A stretch of 5,802 nucleotides of DNA from Verrucomicrobiota bacterium (GTDB lineage Bacteria; Verrucomicrobiota; Verrucomicrobiia; Methylacidiphilales; Verrucolacustridaceae). The stretch lies in NCBI GenBank assembly GCA_010025475.1, contig RGTE01000069.1:1-5802 (forward strand). The letters are read 5' to 3'. Under the pieces are notes generated by a model, which had not been told where the DNA came from, did not search any database, and saw only the letters and a list, made by a program, of their open reading frames with translations. How positions within the stretch are numbered: the first letter of the stretch is position 1; each line of letters begins with the position of its first letter. Shown piece by piece: positions 1-5,753 of the stretch. Both the position numbers and the translations under genes were made by a program.

Positions 1-2
1 CC

Positions 3-848
3 CCCGTCAAAAGCGTGACGATCGAGACGGAAGTGGCGCCGCCGCAGTCCACCGCGACGACGGGCCCGCAGGGGATCCCGGGCGTGAAGAAAATCATCGC
101 GGTGGCCAGCGGCAAGGGAGGCGTGGGGAAATCGACCGTAGCGGCCAATCTGGCGGTGCAGCTGGCCAAGGAGGGTTTGAAGGTGGGGTTGTGTGATTGT
201 GACCTATATGGGCCCAGTCAGGCGTTGATGCTCGGTTGCCGGGAGGGGTTGCGGGTGGAAGAGGGGACCGAGCGAATCTTTCCGGCCGAGGTGCACGGGG
301 TGAAACTAATGAGCATGGGGATGCTTTTGGGGGATGACAGCCCGGCGGCCCTGCGTGGGCCGATGGTGACGCGGTTTACCCAACAGTTCCTGCGGCAGGT
401 GGCTTGGGACGATCTGGACGTGTTGGTGCTGGATCTTCCGCCGGGCACGGGGGACATCCAGTTGACGATTGTGCAAACGGTGGCACTGGACGGTGCGCTG
501 ATTGTGACCACGCCGCAGGAGGTGGCACTGATCGACGCCCGCAAAGCGATCGCCATGTTCCGGAAGGTGAACGTGGAAATTTTGGGTTTGGTGGAAAATA
601 TGAGTTATTTCTGCCCGCCGGGATCCAAGGAGCGGCACGCCATCTTTGGATCGGGCGGAGGAGCCAAGGAGGCGGAGCGCCAGAAAGTTTCCCTGCTGGC
701 GGAGATTCCCCTGGATCCAATGGCCCGGCAGGGCGGAGACGAGGGGAAGCCTGTGGTCTTGGCCGGCCAGGGATCGGTCTCCGGAGCTGTGTTTGCCGAT
801 CTGGGGAATAAGGTCAGAAAAATACTATTTCCAACCAATTCAAGATAA
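3..848 (+). CDS. Mrp/ApbC-family iron-sulfur cluster carrier ATPase, 5' end outside window
   Basis: Cytosolic P-loop ATPase of the Mrp/ApbC/NBP35 family, whose known role is to bind Fe-S clusters and pass them to apoproteins. Numbering from the GTG at position 15: deviant Walker A SGKGGVGKST at residues 32-41, switch-like DxDxYGPS at 61-68, Walker B region LVLDLPPGTGD at 137-147, and the family signature VENMSYF at 193-199. The frame stays open upstream of that GTG to the window edge (codons reading PVKS), there is no ribosome-binding site before it, and VKSVTIETEV resembles the last strand of the MIP18/DUF59 domain that often precedes this ATPase. I therefore treat the gene as 5'-partial; family members with that domain run to about 350 residues. 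An unusual point is that the normal CxxC cluster-ligand motif after ENMSYF reads CPPG, so only Cys200 remains. The family call is secure; the start is not. Confidence 0.93.
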   Translation, partial: PVKSVTIETEVAPPQSTATTGPQGIPGVKKIIAVASGKGGVGKSTVAANLAVQLAKEGLKVGLCDCDLYGPSQALMLGCREGLRVEEGTERIFPAEVHGVKLMSMGMLLGDDSPAALRGPMVTRFTQQFLRQVAWDDLDVLVLDLPPGTGDIQLTIVQTVALDGALIVTTPQEVALIDARKAIAMFRKVNVEILGLVENMSYFCPPGSKERHAIFGSGGGAKEAERQKVSLLAEIPLDPMARQGGDEGKPVVLAGQGSVSGAVFADLGNKVRKILFPTNSR

Positions 849-869
849 GCGTTTTAAATCGTAACCCTT

Positions 870-875
870 TTGACA
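870..875 (+). promoter_or_regulatory. Candidate -35 box upstream of the 80-residue gene
   Basis: A perfect TTGACA lies in the 70-base gap between the Mrp gene and the next gene. At spacings of 16-18 bases no good TATAAT-like hexamer follows (the bases there are G-rich), so the promoter call is weak. If real, it would drive the 80-residue gene and perhaps the pyrimidine operon behind it. No terminator is visible in the gap. Confidence 0.28.
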
Positions 876-918
876 CATCCCCCTTGCACTTCTGGGGAAG
901 ACATCCAAGTTACTGGTA

Positions 919-1161
919 ATGAGCGGCGCGGGATCACCCAGCCTGGCCACCGACCCTAACGCGGTCTTCCGTAATTCCGCGCTCTACCGCGAGTTCCTTC
1001 TGGAGCGGGAAGAAATCCTTCGTCACAAATGGTATCTCAGCGAGCAGGCCGGTCAGGACGTGGGCTTTGAAAAGGCTCTGTTGGACTGGATTGTGAAGCA
1101 CCGCTCGGAGTGGCGTTCCCAAAGGGAAAAAGCCATCGCCAAGGAGCGGGCGGGCGGATAG
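919..1161 (+). CDS. Uncharacterised 80-residue protein with HKWYLSEQAG motif
   Basis: I do not recognise an assigned function. The protein is small, charged, soluble, and predicted mainly helical, with no signal peptide or membrane segment. Its core is EEILRHKWYLSEQAG at residues 31-45, then QDVGFEKALLDWI at 46-58 and a basic C-terminal helix ending in Lys/Arg/Glu-rich residues. From memory this resembles the conserved E-x-L-x-H-[RK]-W-[YF]-L-S-E-x-A-G-x-DVG segment of DUF4032-type proteins, here as a stand-alone unit; this is a resemblance, not a confirmed hit. The ATG at 919 is the only usable start in the frame, and no clear ribosome-binding site precedes it. It sits between the Mrp gene and the pyr leader, 57 bases upstream of the pyrR ribosome-binding region, and could share a transcript with the pyr genes. 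Confidence 0.75.
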   Translation: MSGAGSPSLATDPNAVFRNSALYREFLLEREEILRHKWYLSEQAGQDVGFEKALLDWIVKHRSEWRSQREKAIAKERAGG

Positions 1162-1170
1162 AACACTTTC

Positions 1171-1219
1171 AGACGCATCACGCGTCCTTTAAGGGGAAAC
1201 AGAGAGTTCCCCAAGGAGG
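1171..1219 (+). promoter_or_regulatory. Putative PyrR-responsive RNA leader overlapping the pyrR ribosome-binding site
   Basis: Three elements can be read. Hairpin A is GACGC (1172-1176) with GCGTC (1182-1186) around a 5-base loop. Hairpin B is GGGGAA (1193-1198) with TTCCCC (1207-1212); its apical part is CAGAGAG (1200-1206), which exactly fits the CNGNGAG core of the known PyrR-binding loop consensus ARUCCNGNGAGGYU, although the flanking consensus bases differ. Below hairpin B, TCCTT (1185-1189) can pair with AAGGA (1213-1217) of the ribosome-binding site, leaving a 3-base bulge TAA (1190-1192). The lower stem, 5'-side bulge, upper stem and purine-rich loop match the general architecture of PyrR sites. 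No terminator with a U-run is present, so I infer control of translation initiation. Hairpin A shares two bases with the masking stem and could compete with it. This is inference from sequence only. Confidence 0.55.
1213..1219 (+). promoter_or_regulatory. Strong Shine-Dalgarno site of pyrR
   Basis: AAGGAGG ends 5 bases before ATG 1225 and is the strongest ribosome-binding site in the window. It fixes the pyrR start at 1225 rather than the in-frame GTG at 1219, whose first base lies inside the site itself. The site directly abuts the 3' arm of the PyrR-like hairpin. Confidence 0.88.
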
Positions 1220-1224
1220 TGAAG

Positions 1225-1755
1225 ATGAGCGGACAGTTGATGGACGGGGAAGCCGTGCGCCGCGCGGTCCGACGCATTGCCCATGAAATTGCCGAACGGC
1301 ATCCCAAGGGAAATGTTGCGCTGATCGGCATCCAGACCCGCGGGGTGCCGTTGGCCCACCGCCTCGCCAAAGAGTTCTCCCAGATCGAGCCCGGGCAAAT
1401 CCTGCCGGTGGGCTCTCTCGACATCAGTTTCCACCGGGACGACCTCGCCCAAAACATTCCCGTGCCCAAGAGCAGCGAGGTGCTGTTCGATGTGAAGGAC
1501 AAGACGGTGATCCTGGTGGACGATGTGCTCTATACAGGCCGGACGATCCGGGCCGCCATGGACGCGCTCTGTGATTTGGGCCGACCCAAGGTGATCCAAC
1601 TGGCCGTGCTGGTGGACCGCGGCCACCGGGAGCTGCCGATCCGGCCTGATTACATCGGCAAAAACCTGCCGACTTCGCCCAATGAAAAGGTGAGAGTCAG
1701 GCTGAGCGAGCAGGACGGGGAAGATGCCGTGGTCCTGGAGAAAGGGGCGGCATGA
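1225..1755 (+). CDS. pyrR: PyrR: pyrimidine operon RNA-binding regulator / uracil phosphoribosyltransferase
   Basis: A type I phosphoribosyltransferase fold of 176 residues (Bacillus PyrR is about 181). The PRPP-binding motif VILVDDVLYTGRT is at residues 95-107, the loop GIQTRG at 35-40, and the C-terminal block GHRELPIRPDYIGKN at 133-147. In Bacillus the protein binds pyr mRNA when UMP/UTP is high and also has uracil phosphoribosyltransferase activity. Aligned by eye, residues remembered as RNA contacts there are kept: Arg17, His20, Arg25, Thr38, His134, Arg135, Arg140 and Lys146. The loop after the central strands is some residues shorter than in Bacillus. The start is chosen from AAGGAGG 5 bases upstream. 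The stop overlaps pyrB by ATGA. Together with the leader just upstream, autogenous control of the whole operon is likely. Confidence 0.95.
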   Translation: MSGQLMDGEAVRRAVRRIAHEIAERHPKGNVALIGIQTRGVPLAHRLAKEFSQIEPGQILPVGSLDISFHRDDLAQNIPVPKSSEVLFDVKDKTVILVDDVLYTGRTIRAAMDALCDLGRPKVIQLAVLVDRGHRELPIRPDYIGKNLPTSPNEKVRVRLSEQDGEDAVVLEKGAA

Positions 1756-2693
1756 GCGCGGTCTGGCATCAGAAGGATCTTCTCTCCCTGCGGGAGCTGT
1801 CGGTCGATGAACTGAATCAGGTGCTGGCCACGGCCAAGGTTTTCAAGGAAATCCTCGGCCGGCCGATCAAAAAGGTGCCGTCGCTGCAGGGCCGGACAGT
1901 GGTGAACCTCTTTGTCGAGCCAAGCACGCGCACGAAGATCTCCTTTGAGTTGGCGGCGGTGCGGTTGAGCGCGGACGTGGTCTCCTTGGACAAGGATTCG
2001 AGCAGTTTGCGGAAAGGGGAGACGCTCTCCGACACCGCCAAGAATCTGGAGGCTCTCCAAGCGGGCGTCATCGTGATCCGTCACCGGTCGGCCGGAGCCG
2101 CCCACTTCCTTTCGCGGCGGCTGAAAGCCTCAGTCATCAATGCGGGCGATGGGGCCCATGAGCATCCGACCCAAGGGCTGCTCGACACCTTCACGATCCA
2201 GGAACGGCTGGGAAAACTGGAAGGGGTGCGGGTGCTGATCGTGGGGGACATCATTCACAGCCGGGTGGCCCGCTCGAATCTCTGGGCTCTGACCAAGTTG
2301 GGGGCCAAGGTGACGCTGGTGGGGCCGCCGACCCTGCTGCCGAAAGAGTTCGCCGAACTGGGAGTTAAGGTGGCCTACGACTTGGACCAGGAACTGGAGC
2401 AGGCGGACGTCATCAACCTGCTGCGGATCCAGCATGAGCGGATGGTGCAGGCACGATTGCCTTCCGTGGGAGAATATGCGGGGCTGTTTGGGCTGAATTT
2501 GGACCGATTCAAGAGGTGTAAGCCTGGAGTCCTGCTGATGCATCCGGGACCGGTCCATCGCGGGGTGGAAATTGCCAGCGAACTGGCCGACGGGGCGCAG
2601 TCGGTGATTTTAGACCAGGTGACCAACGGGTTGGCGGTACGGATGGCGGTTCTTTATCTCGTCTCGGGCGGACGGGGGTTGGGAGAGTCATGA
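1752..2693 (+). CDS. pyrB: Aspartate carbamoyltransferase catalytic subunit
   Basis: Transfers the carbamoyl group from carbamoyl phosphate to aspartate, the first committed step of pyrimidine synthesis, in the cytosol. Its 313 residues are typical of the catalytic chain. The carbamoyl-phosphate loop FVEPSTRTKISFE is at residues 54-66 (STRT at 58-61), the mobile-loop region SSLRKGETLSDT at 83-94 carries Lys87, HPTQGLLDT is at 137-145, and LMHPGPVHRG is at 262-271 in the aspartate domain. These mark it as aspartate rather than ornithine carbamoyltransferase. The ATG overlaps the pyrR stop (ATGA), with a GGGG-containing weak ribosome-binding site before it, so translational coupling to pyrR is likely. 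No pyrI regulatory subunit follows; pyrC does. This fits the non-allosteric or dihydroorotase-associated class known from other bacteria, which is an inference. Confidence 0.97.
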   Translation: MSAVWHQKDLLSLRELSVDELNQVLATAKVFKEILGRPIKKVPSLQGRTVVNLFVEPSTRTKISFELAAVRLSADVVSLDKDSSSLRKGETLSDTAKNLEALQAGVIVIRHRSAGAAHFLSRRLKASVINAGDGAHEHPTQGLLDTFTIQERLGKLEGVRVLIVGDIIHSRVARSNLWALTKLGAKVTLVGPPTLLPKEFAELGVKVAYDLDQELEQADVINLLRIQHERMVQARLPSVGEYAGLFGLNLDRFKRCKPGVLLMHPGPVHRGVEIASELADGAQSVILDQVTNGLAVRMAVLYLVSGGRGLGES

Positions 2694-3979
2694 GCGAGAT
2701 CCTTCTCCAGGGAGGCAGGGTTCTGGACCCCGGTTCCAAGCGGGACGGTCCGGGGGATGTGTTGATCCGTGACGGAAAGATTGCCGCCGGCAAACCCTCC
2801 AAGGATGCCGTGGTGGTGAAAGTGGACGGATTGGTGGTGACGCCGGGACTGATCGACCCGCATGTGCATCTGCGGGAGCCGGGCCAGTCGGCCAAGGAGA
2901 CGATCGCCACGGGCACGGCGGCCGCCGTGGCGGGAGGATTCACCTCGGTGATTGCGATGCCCAACACCTCTCCGGTGGCGGACGGGCCCAATACGATTGC
3001 CTGGATGCGCCAGCGGGCGAAGGAGACCGGGGTGGCCCATGTGTTTGCGACCGGGGCGATCTCGCTTGGGCAGAAGGGCGAGGCACTAGCTCCGATCGGA
3101 GCTCTGCGGCAAGCGGGCGTGGTGGCGATCACCGACGACGGCCACTGCATCCAAAGTGCGGAGTTGATGCGGAGGGCGCTCGAGTACGCCAAGATGTTTG
3201 ATCTGCCGGTTCTGGATCACTGCGAGGACAAGAGCCTTTCGGCCGGCGGCGTGATGAACGAGGGGAAGTGGTCGAGAATCCTCGGTTTACCCGGCTGGCC
3301 CGGCATTGCCGAGGAGGTGATTGTGGCGAGGAATGCGCTCCTGGCGGAGCTGACCGGCGCGCGGGTGGTTTGCCAGCATCTCAGTTCGGCGGGATCGGTG
3401 CGGATTCTGCGCGAAGCCCGGGCGAGGGGGGTGCGGATCGATGGGGAAGCCTCCCCTCATCATCTCTGTCTGACCGAGGAGCTGGTGGAGGGATATGACA
3501 CGAACTTCAAAATGAACCCACCGTTGCGGACAGCGGCGGATGTGAAGGCGGTGCGGGAGGCGGTGGCGGATGGAACGATCCGGTTTCTGGCGACCGACCA
3601 CGCCCCGCACTGCTCCTACGAGAAGGAGGTGGAATTTGATGAAGCCCCTTTTGGCGTGGTGGGCCTGGAAACGGCGCTGGGCGTGTACCTGACGGAGCTG
3701 GTCCATGGCCAGCGGATGGCGTTGGCGGATGTGGTTTCGAAGATGACAAACCTACCTTCCGACTACTTTGGATTGGGCCGGGGGACTTTGAATGAGGGGG
3801 CGCCGGCCGATGTGACGGTGATTGACCTCGAAAGAAAGTGGACCGTGAGAAAAGAGGAGTTCCGGAGCAAGAGCCGGAACACTCCGTTCGAGGGGAGGGA
3901 ACTGAAGGGCCGGGCGGTGTTCACAATCGTGGGGGGAGAAGTCCGGCACGACCTCGACGGGCGGGCGCCAAAAAAGTAA
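2690..3979 (+). CDS. pyrC: Dihydroorotase, type I, catalytically intact
   Basis: Zinc amidohydrolase that interconverts carbamoyl-aspartate and dihydroorotate, the third step of the pathway. Its 429 residues match the type I (long) family. Visible active-site elements are DPHVHLREPGQ at 56-66 (metal ligands His58 and His60, substrate Arg62), Asp149/Asp150 in ITDDG, DHCED at 176-180 (His177), CQHLSSAG at 228-235 (His230), and ATDHAPH at 301-307 (catalytic Asp303). Because the histidines and Asp303 are present, this is not an inactive pseudo-dihydroorotase of the kind that pairs with PyrB in pseudomonads. The ATG overlaps the pyrB stop (ATGA), and GGAG at 2682-2685 is its ribosome-binding site. 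Adjacent coupled pyrB and pyrC suggest balanced production and possibly a physical complex, as known in Aquifex; the latter is speculation here. Confidence 0.97.
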   Translation: MSEILLQGGRVLDPGSKRDGPGDVLIRDGKIAAGKPSKDAVVVKVDGLVVTPGLIDPHVHLREPGQSAKETIATGTAAAVAGGFTSVIAMPNTSPVADGPNTIAWMRQRAKETGVAHVFATGAISLGQKGEALAPIGALRQAGVVAITDDGHCIQSAELMRRALEYAKMFDLPVLDHCEDKSLSAGGVMNEGKWSRILGLPGWPGIAEEVIVARNALLAELTGARVVCQHLSSAGSVRILREARARGVRIDGEASPHHLCLTEELVEGYDTNFKMNPPLRTAADVKAVREAVADGTIRFLATDHAPHCSYEKEVEFDEAPFGVVGLETALGVYLTELVHGQRMALADVVSKMTNLPSDYFGLGRGTLNEGAPADVTVIDLERKWTVRKEEFRSKSRNTPFEGRELKGRAVFTIVGGEVRHDLDGRAPKK

Positions 3980-3988
3980 ATTTTCCGG

Positions 3989-5128
3989 ATGGAAGGCATC
4001 ATCGGGCTCGAGGACGGAACGATCCTGCGGGGGCGTGGGTTCGGGCAGGAGGGTTGGGTGGCCGCGGAGATGTGCTTCAACACCTCGATGACCGGGTATG
4101 AGGAGATTTTGACCGATCCCAGCTACCGGGGGCAGGTGGTGGCCCTGACCTGTCCCGAAATCGGCAACACCGGGATCAATCCGGAGGATGAGGAGTCGGA
4201 CCGGGTGCAGGTGGCAGGACTGCTCGTGCGGAGACTTTCGCGGCGGGCCAGCAACTGGCGGAACCGGGAGAGCCTCGAGGTCTATCTCCAGCGAAACAAA
4301 GTGCCGGCGGTGGAAGGTGTAGACACCCGGGCGCTCACAAGAAAGTTACGGACCCAAGGCGCAATGAAAGGGGTGCTAGCGACCAACGGAATGTCGGGCG
4401 AGGAGGCGGTGCGCAGGGCCCGGGAATGGGCCGGGTTGGGTGCGACGGACTATGTGGGCGAGGTGACCACGAAGAAGTCTTTTGAGTGGGATCCGGAGGG
4501 GAAAGATTTTCCGGGAAAGCTGGGCTCCGAGACGAAGAAGATGGCGCCCGTGCGTCACCGGGTGGCGGCGATCGACTGCGGAATGAAACGAAACATCCTG
4601 CGCCTCCTAAGGGCACAGGGGATTCAGCCGGTGGTTTTTCCGGCGAAGTCGAAAGCTGAGGAGATCCTCAAATCGATGGTGGATGGCGTGTTTCTCTCCA
4701 ACGGCCCGGGCGATCCGGCCGTGCCGACCTACGTGCACGCCACCGTGCGGGAACTGATCGGTCAAAAGCCGATCTTTGGAATTTGTCTCGGGCATCAGAT
4801 GTTGGCGCACGCCTTGGGAGCCAAGACCTTCAAGCTGAAGTTCGGCCACCGGGGGGGGAACCAGCCGGTGAAGGATCTCACCTCGGGAAAAGTTTCCATC
4901 ACGAGCCAAAACCACGGCTACGCGGTAGATCCCAAAACCTTGCCGGCCGGGAAGGCGGTGGTGACGCACGTGAATTTGAACGATGGCACCTGTGAGGGAA
5001 TCCGGCTGGTCTCCGGCGAGGCGTTTTCCGTGCAGTATCACCCGGAGGCGGCCCCGGGTCCGCATGATGCCGGTTATTTTTTCCAGCAATTTTCCGACCT
5101 GCTCGACGCGGCGGGGAAAAAGCGTTAA
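3989..5128 (+). CDS. carA: Carbamoyl-phosphate synthetase small (glutaminase) subunit
   Basis: Hydrolyses glutamine and channels ammonia to the large subunit CarB, which makes carbamoyl phosphate for PyrB and for arginine synthesis. Its 379 residues are of normal size. The N-terminal CPSase domain shows FNTSMTGYEEILTDPSY at about residues 30-46 and the block EGVDTRALTRKLR near 110. The C-terminal class I glutamine amidotransferase domain shows LSNGPGDP, the nucleophile Cys266 in GICLGHQ, FGHRGGNQPV, and the catalytic pair His351/Glu353 in YHPE. All catalytic residues are present. The gene starts 9 bases after the pyrC stop with no obvious ribosome-binding site, so reinitiation after pyrC translation is plausible. 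carB does not follow, so the large subunit must be encoded elsewhere. Confidence 0.97.
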   Translation: MEGIIGLEDGTILRGRGFGQEGWVAAEMCFNTSMTGYEEILTDPSYRGQVVALTCPEIGNTGINPEDEESDRVQVAGLLVRRLSRRASNWRNRESLEVYLQRNKVPAVEGVDTRALTRKLRTQGAMKGVLATNGMSGEEAVRRAREWAGLGATDYVGEVTTKKSFEWDPEGKDFPGKLGSETKKMAPVRHRVAAIDCGMKRNILRLLRAQGIQPVVFPAKSKAEEILKSMVDGVFLSNGPGDPAVPTYVHATVRELIGQKPIFGICLGHQMLAHALGAKTFKLKFGHRGGNQPVKDLTSGKVSITSQNHGYAVDPKTLPAGKAVVTHVNLNDGTCEGIRLVSGEAFSVQYHPEAAPGPHDAGYFFQQFSDLLDAAGKKR

Positions 5129-5137
5129 CGGATTCCC

Positions 5138-5632
5138 ATGGCGAAGCTGGTTTCCGAGAGTAAAGAATTTCCGGGCCTGAGTGTGGAGCTAACCGGCCCG
5201 AAGGCCGGGGTGGGCCGGGCGGATGGCAACGAGCTGCAGGTGTTGCATGGCAGCGTTTCCTCCCGGCACGCGGAGCTGTTGTTGGAAGGGCAGGAGTATA
5301 AGGTGCGTGACCTCGACTCCACCAACGGGACCCGAGTCAATGACGAGAAGATCGTCGAAGCGCAGTTGCAAGACCGCGACCGGGTCCAATTTGGACAAAT
5401 TCCTTTCCGCTACGAAGGGAATGTGCCGAGGGTGGCCTTGGCCCTGCCGACGGCCGGGGCGACCTTCCAGGCGGAGATCGGGGTGGATCTGGGGATTCCG
5501 GCCAACTTTCGTAACCTCTCTCCCATCAAGGGGAAGGGGAAACAAATGGATCCCAATCTTTTGCTGTATGCGGCGGCAGTTTTTGCCCTTTTTGGGATGG
5601 CTTTTTACGTGTTTCGGATGATCACCGGTTAG
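5138..5632 (+). CDS. FHA-domain protein with a single C-terminal membrane anchor
   Basis: A 164-residue protein of two parts. Residues 14-92 form a forkhead-associated domain, a phosphothreonine-peptide binder: Gly26-Arg27, SSRHAEL at 41-47, and DLDSTNGTRVN at 58-68 are the canonical binding-loop residues, followed by DRDRVQFG at 79-86. A linker with several basic residues (131-135) leads to a hydrophobic segment at about 140-159, which ends four residues before the stop region and is predicted to be a membrane helix. With no signal peptide this predicts a tail-anchored protein with the FHA domain in the cytosol. It begins 9 bases after carA, so it probably shares the pyr transcript, although a link to pyrimidine synthesis is not evident. 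Its phosphorylated partner and the kinase are unknown. Domain call sure, function unknown. Confidence 0.9.
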   Translation: MAKLVSESKEFPGLSVELTGPKAGVGRADGNELQVLHGSVSSRHAELLLEGQEYKVRDLDSTNGTRVNDEKIVEAQLQDRDRVQFGQIPFRYEGNVPRVALALPTAGATFQAEIGVDLGIPANFRNLSPIKGKGKQMDPNLLLYAAAVFALFGMAFYVFRMITG

Positions 5633-5636
5633 CAAC

Positions 5637-5652
5637 AAAAAATTATTTTTTT
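5637..5652 (+). promoter_or_regulatory. A/T tract, possible UP element
   Basis: Six A, TTA, then seven T in an otherwise GC-rich region, ending 13 bases before a perfect TTGACA box. The placement fits an upstream A/T-rich promoter element that contacts RNA polymerase alpha subunits. It could alternatively act in termination of the preceding operon, but no GC stem accompanies the T-run. Confidence 0.4.
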
Positions 5653-5660
5653 CGGCAAGA

Positions 5661-5674
5661 GGGTGTTGACACCC
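5661..5674. repeat. Perfect inverted repeat over the -35 box, operator candidate
   Basis: GGGTGT and ACACCC are exact reverse complements separated by TG. The repeat completely covers TTGACA at 5666-5671. A two-base spacer is too short for an RNA hairpin, so if functional it is more likely a DNA-binding site for a dimeric regulator that would compete with RNA polymerase. Confidence 0.4.
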
Positions 5675-5695
5675 GGTTGGGCCGGCTGGCATGCT
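5666..5695 (+). promoter_or_regulatory. Likely sigma-70-type promoter for the gene at the right edge
   Basis: TTGACA at 5666-5671, an 18-base spacer, then CATGCT at 5690-5695 preceded by TGG (extended -10 pattern TGn). The -10 hexamer matches TATAAT at only three positions, so the call rests on the perfect -35, the TGn and the upstream A/T tract. Transcription would begin near 5702, giving a leader of about 50 bases before the GTG at 5754. Confidence 0.5.
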
Positions 5696-5741
5696 TGTAA
5701 GTTCCTAGTTGTCACAATCATCTGACCAAGTCACAAGGTTT

Positions 5742-5745
5742 GGAG
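5742..5745 (+). promoter_or_regulatory. Ribosome-binding site of the partial gene
   Basis: GGAG lies 8 bases before GTG 5754 and 14 before ATG 5760, so it favours the GTG as start. Confidence 0.5.
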
Positions 5746-5753
5746 CAGGTTTT

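Noticed and set aside
871..889. Possible sigma-54 promoter (TGACAC...TTGCA) before the 80-residue gene
   Set aside because: The distance between the GG-like and GC elements is two bases too long and the GG is GA; sigma-54 spacing is strict.
878..898. TCCCC/GGGGA hairpin as an Mrp terminator
   Set aside because: Five-base stem with an 11-base loop and no T-run after it; weak as a terminator.
1219..1227. GTG at 1219 as the pyrR start
   Set aside because: Its first base is part of the AAGGAGG ribosome-binding site; ATG 1225 is correctly spaced from it.
1189..1626. Antisense frame of 145 codons opposite pyrR
   Set aside because: His/Arg/Gln-rich composition typical of a shadow frame, no motif; pyrR on the + strand is certain.
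2509..3192. Long antisense reading frame of 227 codons across pyrB/pyrC
   Set aside because: It lies opposite two clearly functional genes, has no recognisable domain or ribosome-binding site, and long antisense frames are expected in GC-rich coding DNA.
5637..5652. A/T tract as an intrinsic terminator of the pyr-FHA operon
   Set aside because: A-T pairs only, no GC stem; better explained as an upstream promoter element, though some role in termination cannot be excluded.
5189..5692. Antisense frame of 167 codons opposite the FHA gene
   Set aside because: Shadow of the FHA coding sequence and downstream region; no domain or start signal.
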